A DNA stretch of 64,000 bases from Monosiga brevicollis MX1 (taxonomy: Eukaryota; Opisthokonta; Choanoflagellata; Craspedida; Salpingoecidae), in NCBI RefSeq assembly GCF_000002865.3, contig NW_001865045.1, positions 551,545 through 615,544 on the forward strand. Reading direction: 5' to 3'. This document shows, one piece after another, positions 35,748 through 46,082 of this stretch (its first letter is position 1; each line of letters starts with the position of its first letter). The notes beneath the pieces are model-generated. The model did no database searches, was not told where the DNA came from, and saw only the letters and a program-made list of their open reading frames with translations. Both the position numbers and the translations under genes were made by a program.

Positions 35748-36687
35748 ATCGGTCTCGGTTTTTAGGGGATTGTCTGAAGGTTTGGAAGCGTGGTACGAGA
35801 CAGGTGCATGAGGCTGTTCATCTCTGGTGCAATGCCATGGACTGCTGAGTTGTACCTCGAGAAGAGAGAAAGAAGGAAATGCGATCAAATTGACGGGGGA
35901 ATCATTCATACGGCTGCATCAGAGGCAGGCAAAGACATCGAGGGCACTCACATTCTTGCGCGCGCGCAAAGAATGGGGCAAGGGGCGGAGGTGCATGTGT
36001 GACAATAACGAGCGAACAGAGAACGATACACGCAGCGGGGCGAGTGTAGTAGGTTGGCGACAATGACACGAATTGGGGCTAGGGAGAGAGGAAAAGGCAA
36101 GAAAAAAATCCCATAGAAAATAAAACAACAAAACAATGAGGCCCGCGGCGACACCTGGGGACAGGCGCGCCATAAACATTAATAACAATGGGGAGATGGA
36201 ACAGCAAATGAGGCAGCATGGCGTGAGAAATGTCGGGAGACGACCGTGGGGCTCGGAACTTGGCTTCCAACAGGAAAACAACGTGCCATCGACGAGCGGG
36301 CCCGACATTCACACGCCATGGACATGCTTTTGCAGACATTGAGAACGAGCATGCGCCAGCACTGGCTTTTCACACGGACTCGACGACATGTCAACAATCA
36401 AAGAAACAACAGACATGGCACCTTGAACAAGAGGGGTGTTGAGGTCGAAGCATCCACACCCGAACCAAAAGGAAGAAAAGAAAGGAGAAGCGGGGGAACT
36501 ACTGCCAGTGAAAGCAGGTGAACAGGAAACCTAAAAGCGAAAGACACGAAGAAGATGGGAAACAAAACGAGAACAGGGAAAAGGGCATCCCAAACCCAAA
36601 CATCAACAAGCTAGCAAGCGAGCTGACAAGAAAGCCAAGGCAAAGAAAGGAGCTTGATGGGTGAATCATCGTGCTCACCACTCAAGC
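35434..36687. other. Intergenic, DDX46 5' side / Nudix 3' side
   Basis: 1.25 kb between two minus-strand genes. It holds a G-run (35567-35580), a T run (35612-35635), a (GT)n block (35711-35747), and a long purine-rich stretch (36400-36650). I see no conserved exon on either strand. Confidence 0.55.
35711..35747 (+). repeat. (GT)n microsatellite
   Basis: About 18 GT units in the intergenic region upstream of DDX46. Confidence 0.95.
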
Positions 36688-37209
36688 CTAAAGGCGACCG
36701 GCGGTGTGCTCACGTTTTAGCTTGAGGATGGCCTCGTGCATGACATCGCGCTGGCATGTCTCGAGGGCATCGTTGATGGGAAACCAGCGGCGCTGGCGTT
36801 GTTCCTGTTCAGGAAAGTGTTGGAGAATCTGATCGACCAAAAGGGCATAGTAGTGGTGGTGTTGGTGTTGGCCCTTTTTGCCGACGTGCAGTCGATCGAC
36901 GAGCTTGGTGACAATGGTGCCCTGGGCGCCAGCTTCCTCGTATGTTTCGCGGATAGCAGCTTCTTCAGCGCTTTCGTCAGTCTCCCAGCCGCCCTTGGGA
37001 ATGATCCAATGGGTTTTCTTGCGGTTGGTGATGAGGAGGACGTCGAGACCGGCCGGTGTGCAACGGAAGGGGACGCAGCCGGAGACCAAGCGGGTGCCAT
37101 CAGCACCATAGCGTTGGTTATCGCGGCCCTGACGGGCGGGGGCGACGGAGCGCGAGTCGTTGGGGGACGAGGGTAGAGCGGGCATGCTGGTCAGTAGCAC
37201 TTTCGCCAT
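36688..37209 (-). CDS. Diphosphoinositol polyphosphate phosphohydrolase (Nudix, DIPP type)
   Basis: A single-exon 173-codon Nudix hydrolase. Seen: GCVPFRC (start of fold), TNRKKTHWIIPKGGWE, Nudix box GGWETDESAEEAAIRETYEEAG fits Gx5Ex7RExxEExG, VDRLHVGKKGQHQHHHYYA and RRWFPINDALETC. The PKGG-W-E lead and the WFP near the end are typical of the DIPP/NUDT3/DDP1 branch, which hydrolyses inositol pyrophosphates and diadenosine polyphosphates; the exact substrate is inference. The proposed start is at 37209; a second Met eight codons in (MPALPSS) could be used. No intron, unlike its neighbours. Confidence 0.88.
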   Translation of the reverse strand: MAKVLLTSMPALPSSPNDSRSVAPARQGRDNQRYGADGTRLVSGCVPFRCTPAGLDVLLITNRKKTHWIIPKGGWETDESAEEAAIRETYEEAGAQGTIVTKLVDRLHVGKKGQHQHHHYYALLVDQILQHFPEQEQRQRRWFPINDALETCQRDVMHEAILKLKREHTAGRL

Positions 37210-37684
37210 AGTTGTTGATGAAACACCTTGATGGGAGTGTCGATGAAGCAGCAGCGGAGAGATGTGGTCCAGGAAAGAAGAGAAGAGTGGCTAGACTGAG
37301 GGGCAGTCGAGCTGGGTTTTGTTGATGGCGTCTCGCCTGTGAGGGGAGAGGAGAGGGGTGGTTGCGGCAGGAGAGAAATCAGCCTGGGCCGATGGCCCAA
37401 GGACGGAGGCCAAGGTATTACTCCACGGTTAGGGCGACACGGAGGCTACGCCCAAACGCGCAGGACGGGGTCGTGTCTTGAAGAAGACGACGGAAAGAGA
37501 AGGGAGGGTTGAATCGAGGGCAGCGGATGGCAGGTCCAAGCCAAGCACGGAGATAAAAGTCGAGTGCCCGTGTCGTACTGACAAGGGCAACCAAGGCTAG
37601 CTGACGCGTGTGGCAGGCACGGGCCGGAACCGAAAAGCGAAGGGAATGGAAGCGGCCGAACAAGACGGGCTAAATCTTTGGAGA

Positions 37685-37950
37685 CGGAAAGAGAGAGAGA
37701 GAGAGAGAGAGAGACGGAGACGGAGACGGATAGAGAGTGCGTGTGCCTCGTGATGTGGGTCAGGCAGGCAGCCCTCTGCACGACAGATAGGGGTGTCAGC
37801 TTGTACTGATGATGAGCGAACAGGCGTCCGTCAAGGATACACCAGGATGGAGGCTTGGCCAGGTCGAGTCCTAAGAGAGAGAGAGGGAGGGAGGGAGGGG
37901 GAGGGAAGAAGAGGGAAGGAGAGGGAGAAGGAGGGAGAGAGAGGGACCAG
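37685..37950 (+). repeat. Purine-rich (GA)n / GACGGA / GGGA blocks
   Basis: Two separated purine-rich simple repeats (37685-37730 and 37878-37950) upstream of the Nudix gene. The + strand is purine. Confidence 0.85.
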
Positions 37951-38502
37951 GGCGCTGCCACTCGGTTCACCCCCCAAATACCACCAAAGCGGGCTAGAGG
38001 GAGAGTGTGACTGACACTCTCAAGACTGACAGCGCAGCGCGTCTGTGTGAGAGAGAGAGAGACAGACAAACGGAGAACCCATAACACACTGCATGGGGAA
38101 AAGGGGGTTTTGGTGTGACACAGAGAGAGAGAGAGTCAGGAGGCGGCTGTACGAGATCCTGTCTTTGCGTTTTGCGTTGTTGCACACACTCCACAACAAA
38201 AGAGTCAAGCAAGACATCTGCGTAGGGAACAACGTGGTTACCACCACCACCACCACCACAATGCATATGCGACATACCAGGCATGGGCTTTGTGGGTGGG
38301 TTGTCGTACCGTTTGTCACAAGAGAGCCTGATGTCATCCCCACGACTGGGTGGCGTTTGTCATAACCATTGACAGTGTCTTCCAGATCTCGTGCCAACAC
38401 TGTGGAGAGGGTCGTCCGTGATGTGACAACAGCATCCTCCATTGACCCAGGAAAGGCCTTGTGCAAGGCTGTCAAAGTGTGCCGTAAATTACACCTGATG
38501 CT

Positions 38503-38745
38503 ATGGAGAATGTGCGGGAGTGGGGACGGGAAGTCGTCGAGGCACGAGGTGTCGGGGCACGCTCATGGTTCGTGGGCACAGCCAGTCGCGTACGGCAATG
38601 GCAAGTGTGGGCTTTGCAACTCGGGCTCGTCTTGGCGGTCATCATCCCATCGTGTGCCCTCTGTACCCTTTGTGAAACGTATGCCGATGTGGGTTGGTGC
38701 CCTGCTGCAATTCGGTCGGGTCTCAGCGGCAGACTCTCCCCCTAA
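38503..38745 (+). CDS. Possible small membrane protein (doubtful)
   Basis: An 80-codon ORF with ATG: polar, charged N-terminal half (MENVREWGREVVEARGV), then a hydrophobic segment of 20 residues rich in Leu, Val, Ile and Ala, then a Cys-rich end. No family recognised and no splice partners identified. It lies in the largest gap of the window. It could equally be a chance ORF in GC-rich sequence. Confidence 0.2.
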   Translation: MENVREWGREVVEARGVGARSWFVGTASRVRQWQVWALQLGLVLAVIIPSCALCTLCETYADVGWCPAAIRSGLSGRLSP

Positions 38746-39530
38746 GCAGTGTCGGGTCACACGCCAACAACCTCTTGGCACGCTCATCCGCGTTCTTGAC
38801 CTTCTTCAGAATCGTGCCCCCATCTTTTTTTTTTCTTGGTGGACCTTTTTTTTTTCTCCCAGATTATCTGTTTGGTTGACATGAAACACGGGCTAGAGGA
38901 GTTGCACGGTGCGTGCATCAGCCGATGGCTGTCAGCAGTCGGTGCGGGTGTATCTGGCAACGCTGTGCTTGACGCTAATAAGGGCGCCGCGGTCGGTGAT
39001 CACGCACCGCCATCGCACCCACAAGGAGCTTGTGATGAGCATAATACCAAGGAGTGGTTGTTGTTTTTCTCTGACTGACACACACTTTCTCTTTCTCTTT
39101 ACTTCCCTCAAGCGCATTGAGCAAGGCTCGGCACATTGCATCACCGCGGGGACTAGCCGTTACGACCATGCCATTTCTGAATGGTTGGGCACAAGAAAAG
39201 CTCCGGCAAAACGATAACCCCTACCCCCACACGCTCTTTTCGCAGATTGTGTGAAATCAAGCCAAACTCGAACTCTCCTTTGTCAGATAAAAAGTATCAG
39301 ATTTAAATGTCAGACTGATGTCAGATAATCGCTGGCGCACATCCCTCCGAACTCGACCCGCGGGCGCCGCGGCAGAGACAGAACCGGGAGAGCGGAACCG
39401 GGAGATAGGGGCAGAGGGGTGTGGCATGGGTTACTGAAACACCAGACACAGCCCGCGCGACGCATCTTTTGGAGAAGGTGCGCCAAGTTGTGGCCGTGCT
39501 GTGCTGAGATGAACACTTGTAGCGCAGAAA

Positions 39531-42500
39531 ATGGCAACGACCAGTAAGCCGAATGTGGGTGTGGCTGTCGAGCTGGTCAGCCTGGTGACTGCTGACCTCA
39601 GCAGGCTCCGGCAAGCTACGCAGCATAGCTCTTCCTCCCAACATCTTCGTGTTGAAGCCTGGACAGAGGCCGAGGGGTCGAGACCAGCAGATGCCGAGGC
39701 CATCGTGGGCGCTTTGCAGGCTCTACTGCACACGGCAGGGTTGACCACCCCAGCTGCGGACACCTCCGACTCGGACCATGCCTGGTCACGCGCCGACTTG
39801 GAGCTGGCCCTCTTTTTCCTGCAGCTCCCGCCCGACGCATGTACTCGCGAACCAGAATGTCACACAAGCCCGCAGCAATCCCAGCCAGAGCCTGCCCCCG
39901 CCATCTGGAGCCAGCTGCAGGCCGCCACCCTCGCTCTTCTGGCCTCTCCACCCGCCAACGTGACCGCCATCTTGGCCGCCACCACCGTTCCCACCCAGGT
40001 GCGCCAGACGTCTTGTCGTGCTACCCACCAGCAGCTCTGACCTGCTTGGCTGTTGTTGATGCGTCACCTCACCGCCTAAACCGTGTCGTCTTCTTGACAC
40101 CCTACTTGCCCCCTGCCCGCACTCGGATGTCTTCACCAGCTCTTGTTGCACCAGTCGGGTCGCGACCAGCACTCGAGCTCAACGCTGACAGCCCTGACCG
40201 CCATCTACACCAACCTCTGCCTAGCCCTCCTCCCGACGCCCCACCTTCTCGCCCCTTCTGATTCCATTTTTGTTTTTAGCACTGGCCTCCTTCTCCACGC
40301 ATTGACTCAGGTATCCGCCGCCATCCCTATCCCCTGGTCCTAGCCCATGTGCAGTGCTGCGTGCATCCCTGACCGCAGCTCTTGCTCCCAGCGCCCGTGG
40401 TTCTTGACGGCTCTTGCTGCTAGAATCACTCCTCTGGAACGCCAACTCGCCGCCCTACCCTTTGCTTTTGTTGCCCATTTCGCTGCCCATGTGCCCGACC
40501 CGACGGCGTCGACTCCAAGCACACCGTCCACCTTTGAGTTTCCTTGGTCACCGCTCCTCAAAGCCTGCCATCAAGCATCCATCGACTCCCCCTCCCTGCC
40601 CGCTCCCTCACAACCTCCAGACTGGATTGTGCAAACGAGCCCTAGCCAACTCCGACAAAAACTTGACAATTGGCTTGCCACCATTGAGCAAGGCTCTGCT
40701 GCCATGAGCCCTGGGCGGGAGAAAAGTTCCCCTGCTCGCCACACGTGGCTGGCTGCTTGGCTCGATCAACCGTGGCATCTGTATGAATGGCCGCACGCAC
40801 TGCGGGCGCTCTACCAGCATCATGCTCTGATCGGGCCCTGGCTTGAAGCAGAAACATCGGTACTTGCCCTGCTCTGTGGTCTCGCTGACGGATTAGCCCT
40901 GCTGTGGAGCGCTCTGGTTCCACCCCACGTCGCGCTCAAACAACTAGCACAGACGTCCGCCCCTCTGCTGCACTGGACATCCTACTATACCAATAGCCCT
41001 CCTATAACTACACCGGGCAGCCCACTATCAGCTGCTTCGGCGACATCAGAATGGAACCCGTCGCCTGATGTCTCAACCAACCCAACACTTGCTCTGGATT
41101 CGGACTCCTTGCTACACCTCATTGAAGACCCCAAGACCTCAGACGCCCTTGTCCTGGACGCTGTCTGTGTTCAGCTCAGCACCCTGGTACCACTTGCTCT
41201 CTGCGGCCGCTCACCCTCGCTCTGCGCTCGCTCGGGTCCTTGTTTATCGGCTCGCTCACCGAGTTTTCTCAACTTGCCACCCACAGGCACACAGTGCGTG
41301 CGATGCGACGCAGATCCCACACATTTTTCAGCAGCTGACCAATGCGCTCAGTGCCCACGACAACCTTCCTGCACCGCTGGAAGTGGCCTGTCGCCGACAG
41401 CGCTGGCATGTGGCGCATTACCTTTTGGCATGGCATGCCCTGCTGGACGACCTTCTGGCTGACCGTTTCGTCGCCCATCAGTGGCCGGACGATGGTCCAC
41501 CGCTGGACCCCGCCTTTGACACGCCCTGGCCGTGCTTGCGGCTACCTTGGACACCGGATGCCGACGAGGCCTCTGATCAAATGTCCGAACGCACCTCCTT
41601 GCCCAAACGGCATGTCCTGGCCCTGACCAGCGCCGAATATCCGCTTCCTGACCCTCCGTACCTGTCTCCGGGCCAGGATCGCGAGCTGCGGGAGGCGCTC
41701 TATGATGACTTGCACGAATGGTGTGAACCCTTTTCAGATGATTTGCGATCATTACTCCGCGGCCCAATTCCTGATCTGGCCACACGCGTTGCGCTGCTGG
41801 AGGCCTTCTACGCAGACGTTGAGTCGCCGCCTGCAACGAAACCCGCGAATGCAATGAGCCGTGCACAGGTACAAGGTACCTGGCAGCTCCTGCGCATGCC
41901 ACACGAGCTCTTTGACGGGTCCAAATGGATGCGCTTGGTTCTTGAAATCCTACCGGATGGACGTCTCACCGGCTTTGACGATGGTGGTGCGCGTGCTGGT
42001 GCGGCGGTCGTCGGCCATCTCGCGGCTGATGGTCTGTTGCATTTGCACGTACCCTCCCGACGCATTTGGCTCTCTGCCCGCCTCCATGGCAATCGCCTCG
42101 ACGAAGGCCTTTGGATCAACGCCTACCGGGAACACGGCCGTTTTGGTGGCCAACGACGTCCCGAACCCCAAGCCCTGGGCCTGCCGGGCTGCGGGCCAGA
42201 CTTTATGCTTCACCTCGCACATCTCAAAGTCAAAGCCACGTCGGCAGATCAACAGTCCGCATGTGTGCGTACCCTGAATGCCATCCTCACTCGTCACTTT
42301 ACCCTGCACAAGCGTTTGCATTGCGCTCAGCTGATGCAGCCGGATGGCAAGCATCGATCTACGGCGCACGCGCTTCTCGACTGCTTGCACGCGCCCGCGC
42401 CACGCATGCTCTTGCTGCGGCTCGAAGACCGGGCATGTGCTACACACTCAACAAAGCCTCGTCCCTGGACGCGATTGGAGCTTCTCTTGACAATAGCCTC

Positions 42501-44754
42501 GCTGGAAGACGAGCCACGTGCGTTGCACTCACTCTTGGATCACGTGCGACCCCTGGACGGGGCTCATCCCGGTCTCGGCGAGGCAGTACAGCACACCGAA
42601 ACCGTGGCCTGGCGCGAAAAACATCCCCACTACGTTCGCCGCATCGAGCAGTTGGTGTTCCTATTAGTGGCCTGGCAACTGCCGTCAGCCTGGGATCCAG
42701 GCCTCGACAACCGTCGCGCTGGCCTATTGCCACCGGCGCGGGCTCTGTTGCGCGCGCACTTGCGTGCGTTTGAGCAGACGGCGGTTGCCTTCAGTGCCCG
42801 CCTCTTACCCGATGTATTTTTGGGATTGCGAGGGCCTGCGGCTTCCTCCTCACCAGGTGACTTCGGCGACACCCAGCCCTGGACCTCTTGGGCGGCCTGG
42901 GTTTCGGCGCACCAGCCAGGGGGGGATACGACATGGTACCTCGATGCACTGGACCATCTTGGGGGCCATGCTTCGATCTTCGTAGTCCGCCTGTGGCGGG
43001 AGCTGGCGCTGGCGTGGCTTGAGGACAGCCATTTATCGTGGCGTCAAGGCGCCAAACATGGCCCCGAGACCACCGCTCGCTTGCTGGCAGCTCTGGGCCG
43101 TGCAGGCGCGGACGTGGAGGCGCACTTTGAGCGATACGTGCGCCTGCGCTGCCAGCAGCACGACACCTTGCCCGCAGAAGCCTTGCTGCATCTGGCGCAC
43201 GGTGATGGTTGGTTCCTACAATTGCTGGATGCTTATCTATTCTTGGCCTTTGCTTTGGCCAGCGTTGGACGGCCCCCCCTATTTTGTGACCTGGAAGCGT
43301 GGGTGCGTGCAGGCTTTCGCCTTGAGGATGTGCCCGACACACAAGGCCGTTTGCCCGGCCACCCCAGTCCGCTGCTGGTTAGCCAAGCCTGGTTGGACTG
43401 GCTGCGCACCACTGCATCGCGCTTGGGCCCGGTTATCGGCGCCTGCGCATCACAGCTTGGGCCTGCACATGCGTCACCGCTTCTGCTCCTGCTGGACACG
43501 TCAGCTCGCTTGGCGCCTTTCCAGCGCTTGCCTCTTCTTCGTACCCGTGAAACCGCAACGGTATCTCGCTCTCGTATGTGGCACGCTATGGCTCAGCTCC
43601 CGGCGGGCGCGCGATGGGATATTCGGTTTGCAGGGGAGGCTGCTTCGGGCGAAGGCGTGGAGCGGGAATTTTTCGATTTGTTTGGACGTGTGGTGCTGCA
43701 ACCAGGCCGGGCCCTGGTGCAGCACCGTCGAGCTGCTTTGCGCGACTTTGGCCACGGCAGCAACGACCCGGGTGCAGCTGAGCGGCTTTTAACTTGCTTA
43801 GGGGAGTGGGCATTGGGCAGCGAAGGGCTCTCATTGGTGGAGTCATCTGCTGAATCCGGATTGCTCACGCCAGCCATCTACCACCTAGATCAAGAAAAGC
43901 CACAGCCCTGGGTTGTGCAGGCTGGTCGGGCCTATCGCCTCGTGGGCAAATATCTCGCGCAGGCACTGCTGCAGAAACAGGCAACGCCACTCTGCTGGGC
44001 ACCGCACGTGCTGCGCCTGGTCTTTGATCTGCCCCTTCGCGTGGCCGACTATGCGGCGTGGCAGCCCGAACACCATCGCCAGTTGGTGCAGCTGCTAGCT
44101 GCTGCCGCACGCGGAGAGCCTGTGGAGGAGTGGGATCTTACTTTTGACGTTGATGTGCGTGCTGGTGGGATGCACGCTTGGGGCACAGCTGTGACTCTAT
44201 CTTTGGACCACAGCGGTGTGGTGGAGCGAGCGGTCACGGCCCATTCTGCCGTAGAGTTTGTACACGAGCTGATGCTGGCTCGCATGAACCTGGCTCGGCC
44301 CGCAGCGCTGGCCATGCAAGCGGGTGTGCTTGAAGTGCTTCCGCGTGCCAAATGGACGCTGTTGACGGACGATGTGGTTGCGTCGGTGACTTGCCCATCA
44401 ACGGACATTACGGCCGCAATGTTGTGGCCCGCGCTTGAGGTTCGCGACGGCCGAGATTTGGTGCGCTTCCCTGATGAACGACCCTTTGCCGTTTTCGTGG
44501 AGTGGCTGCAATCAGTTGTATCGACATGGTCGCGTACCAGTTGCGAGCAATTTGTGCGCTTTGCCACGGGGCGGTCAATCCTTGCCCCAGACGTGCTGCC
44601 CATCAAGGTCGAGGTCAAGCCGGCCCGCGCAGCCTTGCCGGAGGCGCAGACCTGCTTCAGCATTGTACGCATCCCCTTTTATGCCGACGCGGCCTCGCTG
44701 AGCGAGGCCTTGACTCTGGTGCTGGCGCACAGCCAGGGTTTTGGTCTTGAGTGA
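39531..44754 (+). CDS. HECT-domain E3 ubiquitin ligase
   Basis: A 1,633-residue HECT E3. Exons: 39531-39998, 40140-40310, 40392-41186, 41287-44754, in frame throughout (156+57+265+1155 codons). HECT features in the last about 370 residues: a degenerate N-lobe with GVEREFFDLFGRVV and YRLVGKYLAQALLQKQ, CEQFVRFATGR, and the catalytic cysteine in LPEAQTCFSIVRIPFY at residue 1601 (codon 44653-44655), followed by a Gly-Phe-Gly tail. The N-terminal about 1,250 residues are Leu/Ala/Trp-rich helical sequence with no domain I recognise, except a segment near 41860-42130 (GTWQLLRMPHELFDG ... LDEGLWINAY) that looks like a beta-rich module. Subfamily undetermined. The third exon is 3.4 kb, unusual here. 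Confidence 0.9.
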
Positions 44755-45236
<482 letters not shown>

Positions 45237-45818
45237 ATGGGTGCGTGGGCGACGACCATGGCAGGTCCCTGGGCACCGGGGGCCGGACCCCTGGCGGCGC
45301 CTTACCTGGCGGGGATCGGCTCCGAGGCCGAGGAGGAGATTAAGGAAGCACCAAATCGTCGCGGCCGCTGCTACACGGATACCATCCGCTATCGTCGCGC
45401 ATCGGACGGCCGAGTCACGGAGCTCACCATGCGCCTGCAGTTTGAAAGCCACGCGGTTTCGGAGGGTAGCCCCGTGGCGCTGCAGTTTGACGCCAGTTGT
45501 GCGGATGTTGAAGGCATGCCGGAGCCTCTCTGCTTCTGCCACGTCAGCGCCTTGGTTGCGCAGCTCGTCTCTTCGACCGGCAGCTGTCGCCTCCAGACCC
45601 TATACGAACGGCGCGATGCCATGGGCGCCAGTGCTCCACGCATTCGAGAACTTCACCAAATCATCGAGGTCGAGCTTTGCCATGACCCAGCCAACGTGAA
45701 TCACGATGATGACTACCTCTTGATCGACTTGTGCTCTTGCGCGCCGTTTCTCGCTCCCGCTGAGCTCCCGCCCAATCCCGTGCAGCGCGTCCCCATCATG
45801 CCCGGACGTATTCGCTAG
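45237..45818 (+). CDS. Hypothetical protein (orphan ORF)
   Basis: A single-exon ORF of up to 193 codons starting at ATG 45237 (or at 45258), downstream of the (CA)n. It looks coding: even codon composition, charged and beta-rich middle (RRGRCYTDTIRYRRASDGRV, LTMRLQFESHAVSEGSPVAL), Cys-containing segments (CFCHVSALVAQLV), and an Asp/His stretch. I recognise no family or catalytic motif. It converges on CASD1 (264 bp between stops). If the frame is read upstream through the repeat, it would be artefactual, so I start after it. Confidence 0.55.
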   Translation: MGAWATTMAGPWAPGAGPLAAPYLAGIGSEAEEEIKEAPNRRGRCYTDTIRYRRASDGRVTELTMRLQFESHAVSEGSPVALQFDASCADVEGMPEPLCFCHVSALVAQLVSSTGSCRLQTLYERRDAMGASAPRIRELHQIIEVELCHDPANVNHDDDYLLIDLCSCAPFLAPAELPPNPVQRVPIMPGRIR

Positions 45819-46082
45819 TGACGAGGACCCGCTCACTTCAGAGACCCATGAGAGGGCGCAGGATGTACAGCTTTTGCTGGCGTACATCTATCATCTCAAT
45901 TATCCGCCTCAAGCAGCAGGCACTATGGACACCTGAACTTTTGCTTCTCGCCCGTCAATGGACAAGATTGTTGTTATTATGTGCGGGCGCACTCGCGTCC
46001 TGGCATTGACGGAATGCCTGCACAGCCTTGGCCGTGCGGTGGCCCGCCGGCTCGTAGCTCGTGGGTGCTCTAAATCCAGCGC

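Larger units (their letters stand above)
37210..39530. other. 2.3 kb gap with simple repeats, no firm gene
   Basis: Contains (GA)n/GACGGA runs (37685-37730), a GGGA-rich purine tract (37878-37950), a further GA block (38050-38135) and (CCA)n (about 38240-38262). An 80-codon plus-strand ORF (38503-38745) with a hydrophobic stretch and a few smaller ORFs give only weak coding hints. Probably promoter and leader for the Nudix gene on the left and for the HECT gene on the right. Confidence 0.45.

Noticed and set aside
38020-38475. Minus-strand ORF of 151 codons
   Set aside because: Runs into GA repeat, no splice sites or family; looks like chance.
41950-43342. Several antisense and frame-shifted ORFs of 100-230 codons under the HECT exon
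   Set aside because: Shadows in high-GC coding sequence; the HECT frame has homology and the catalytic Cys.
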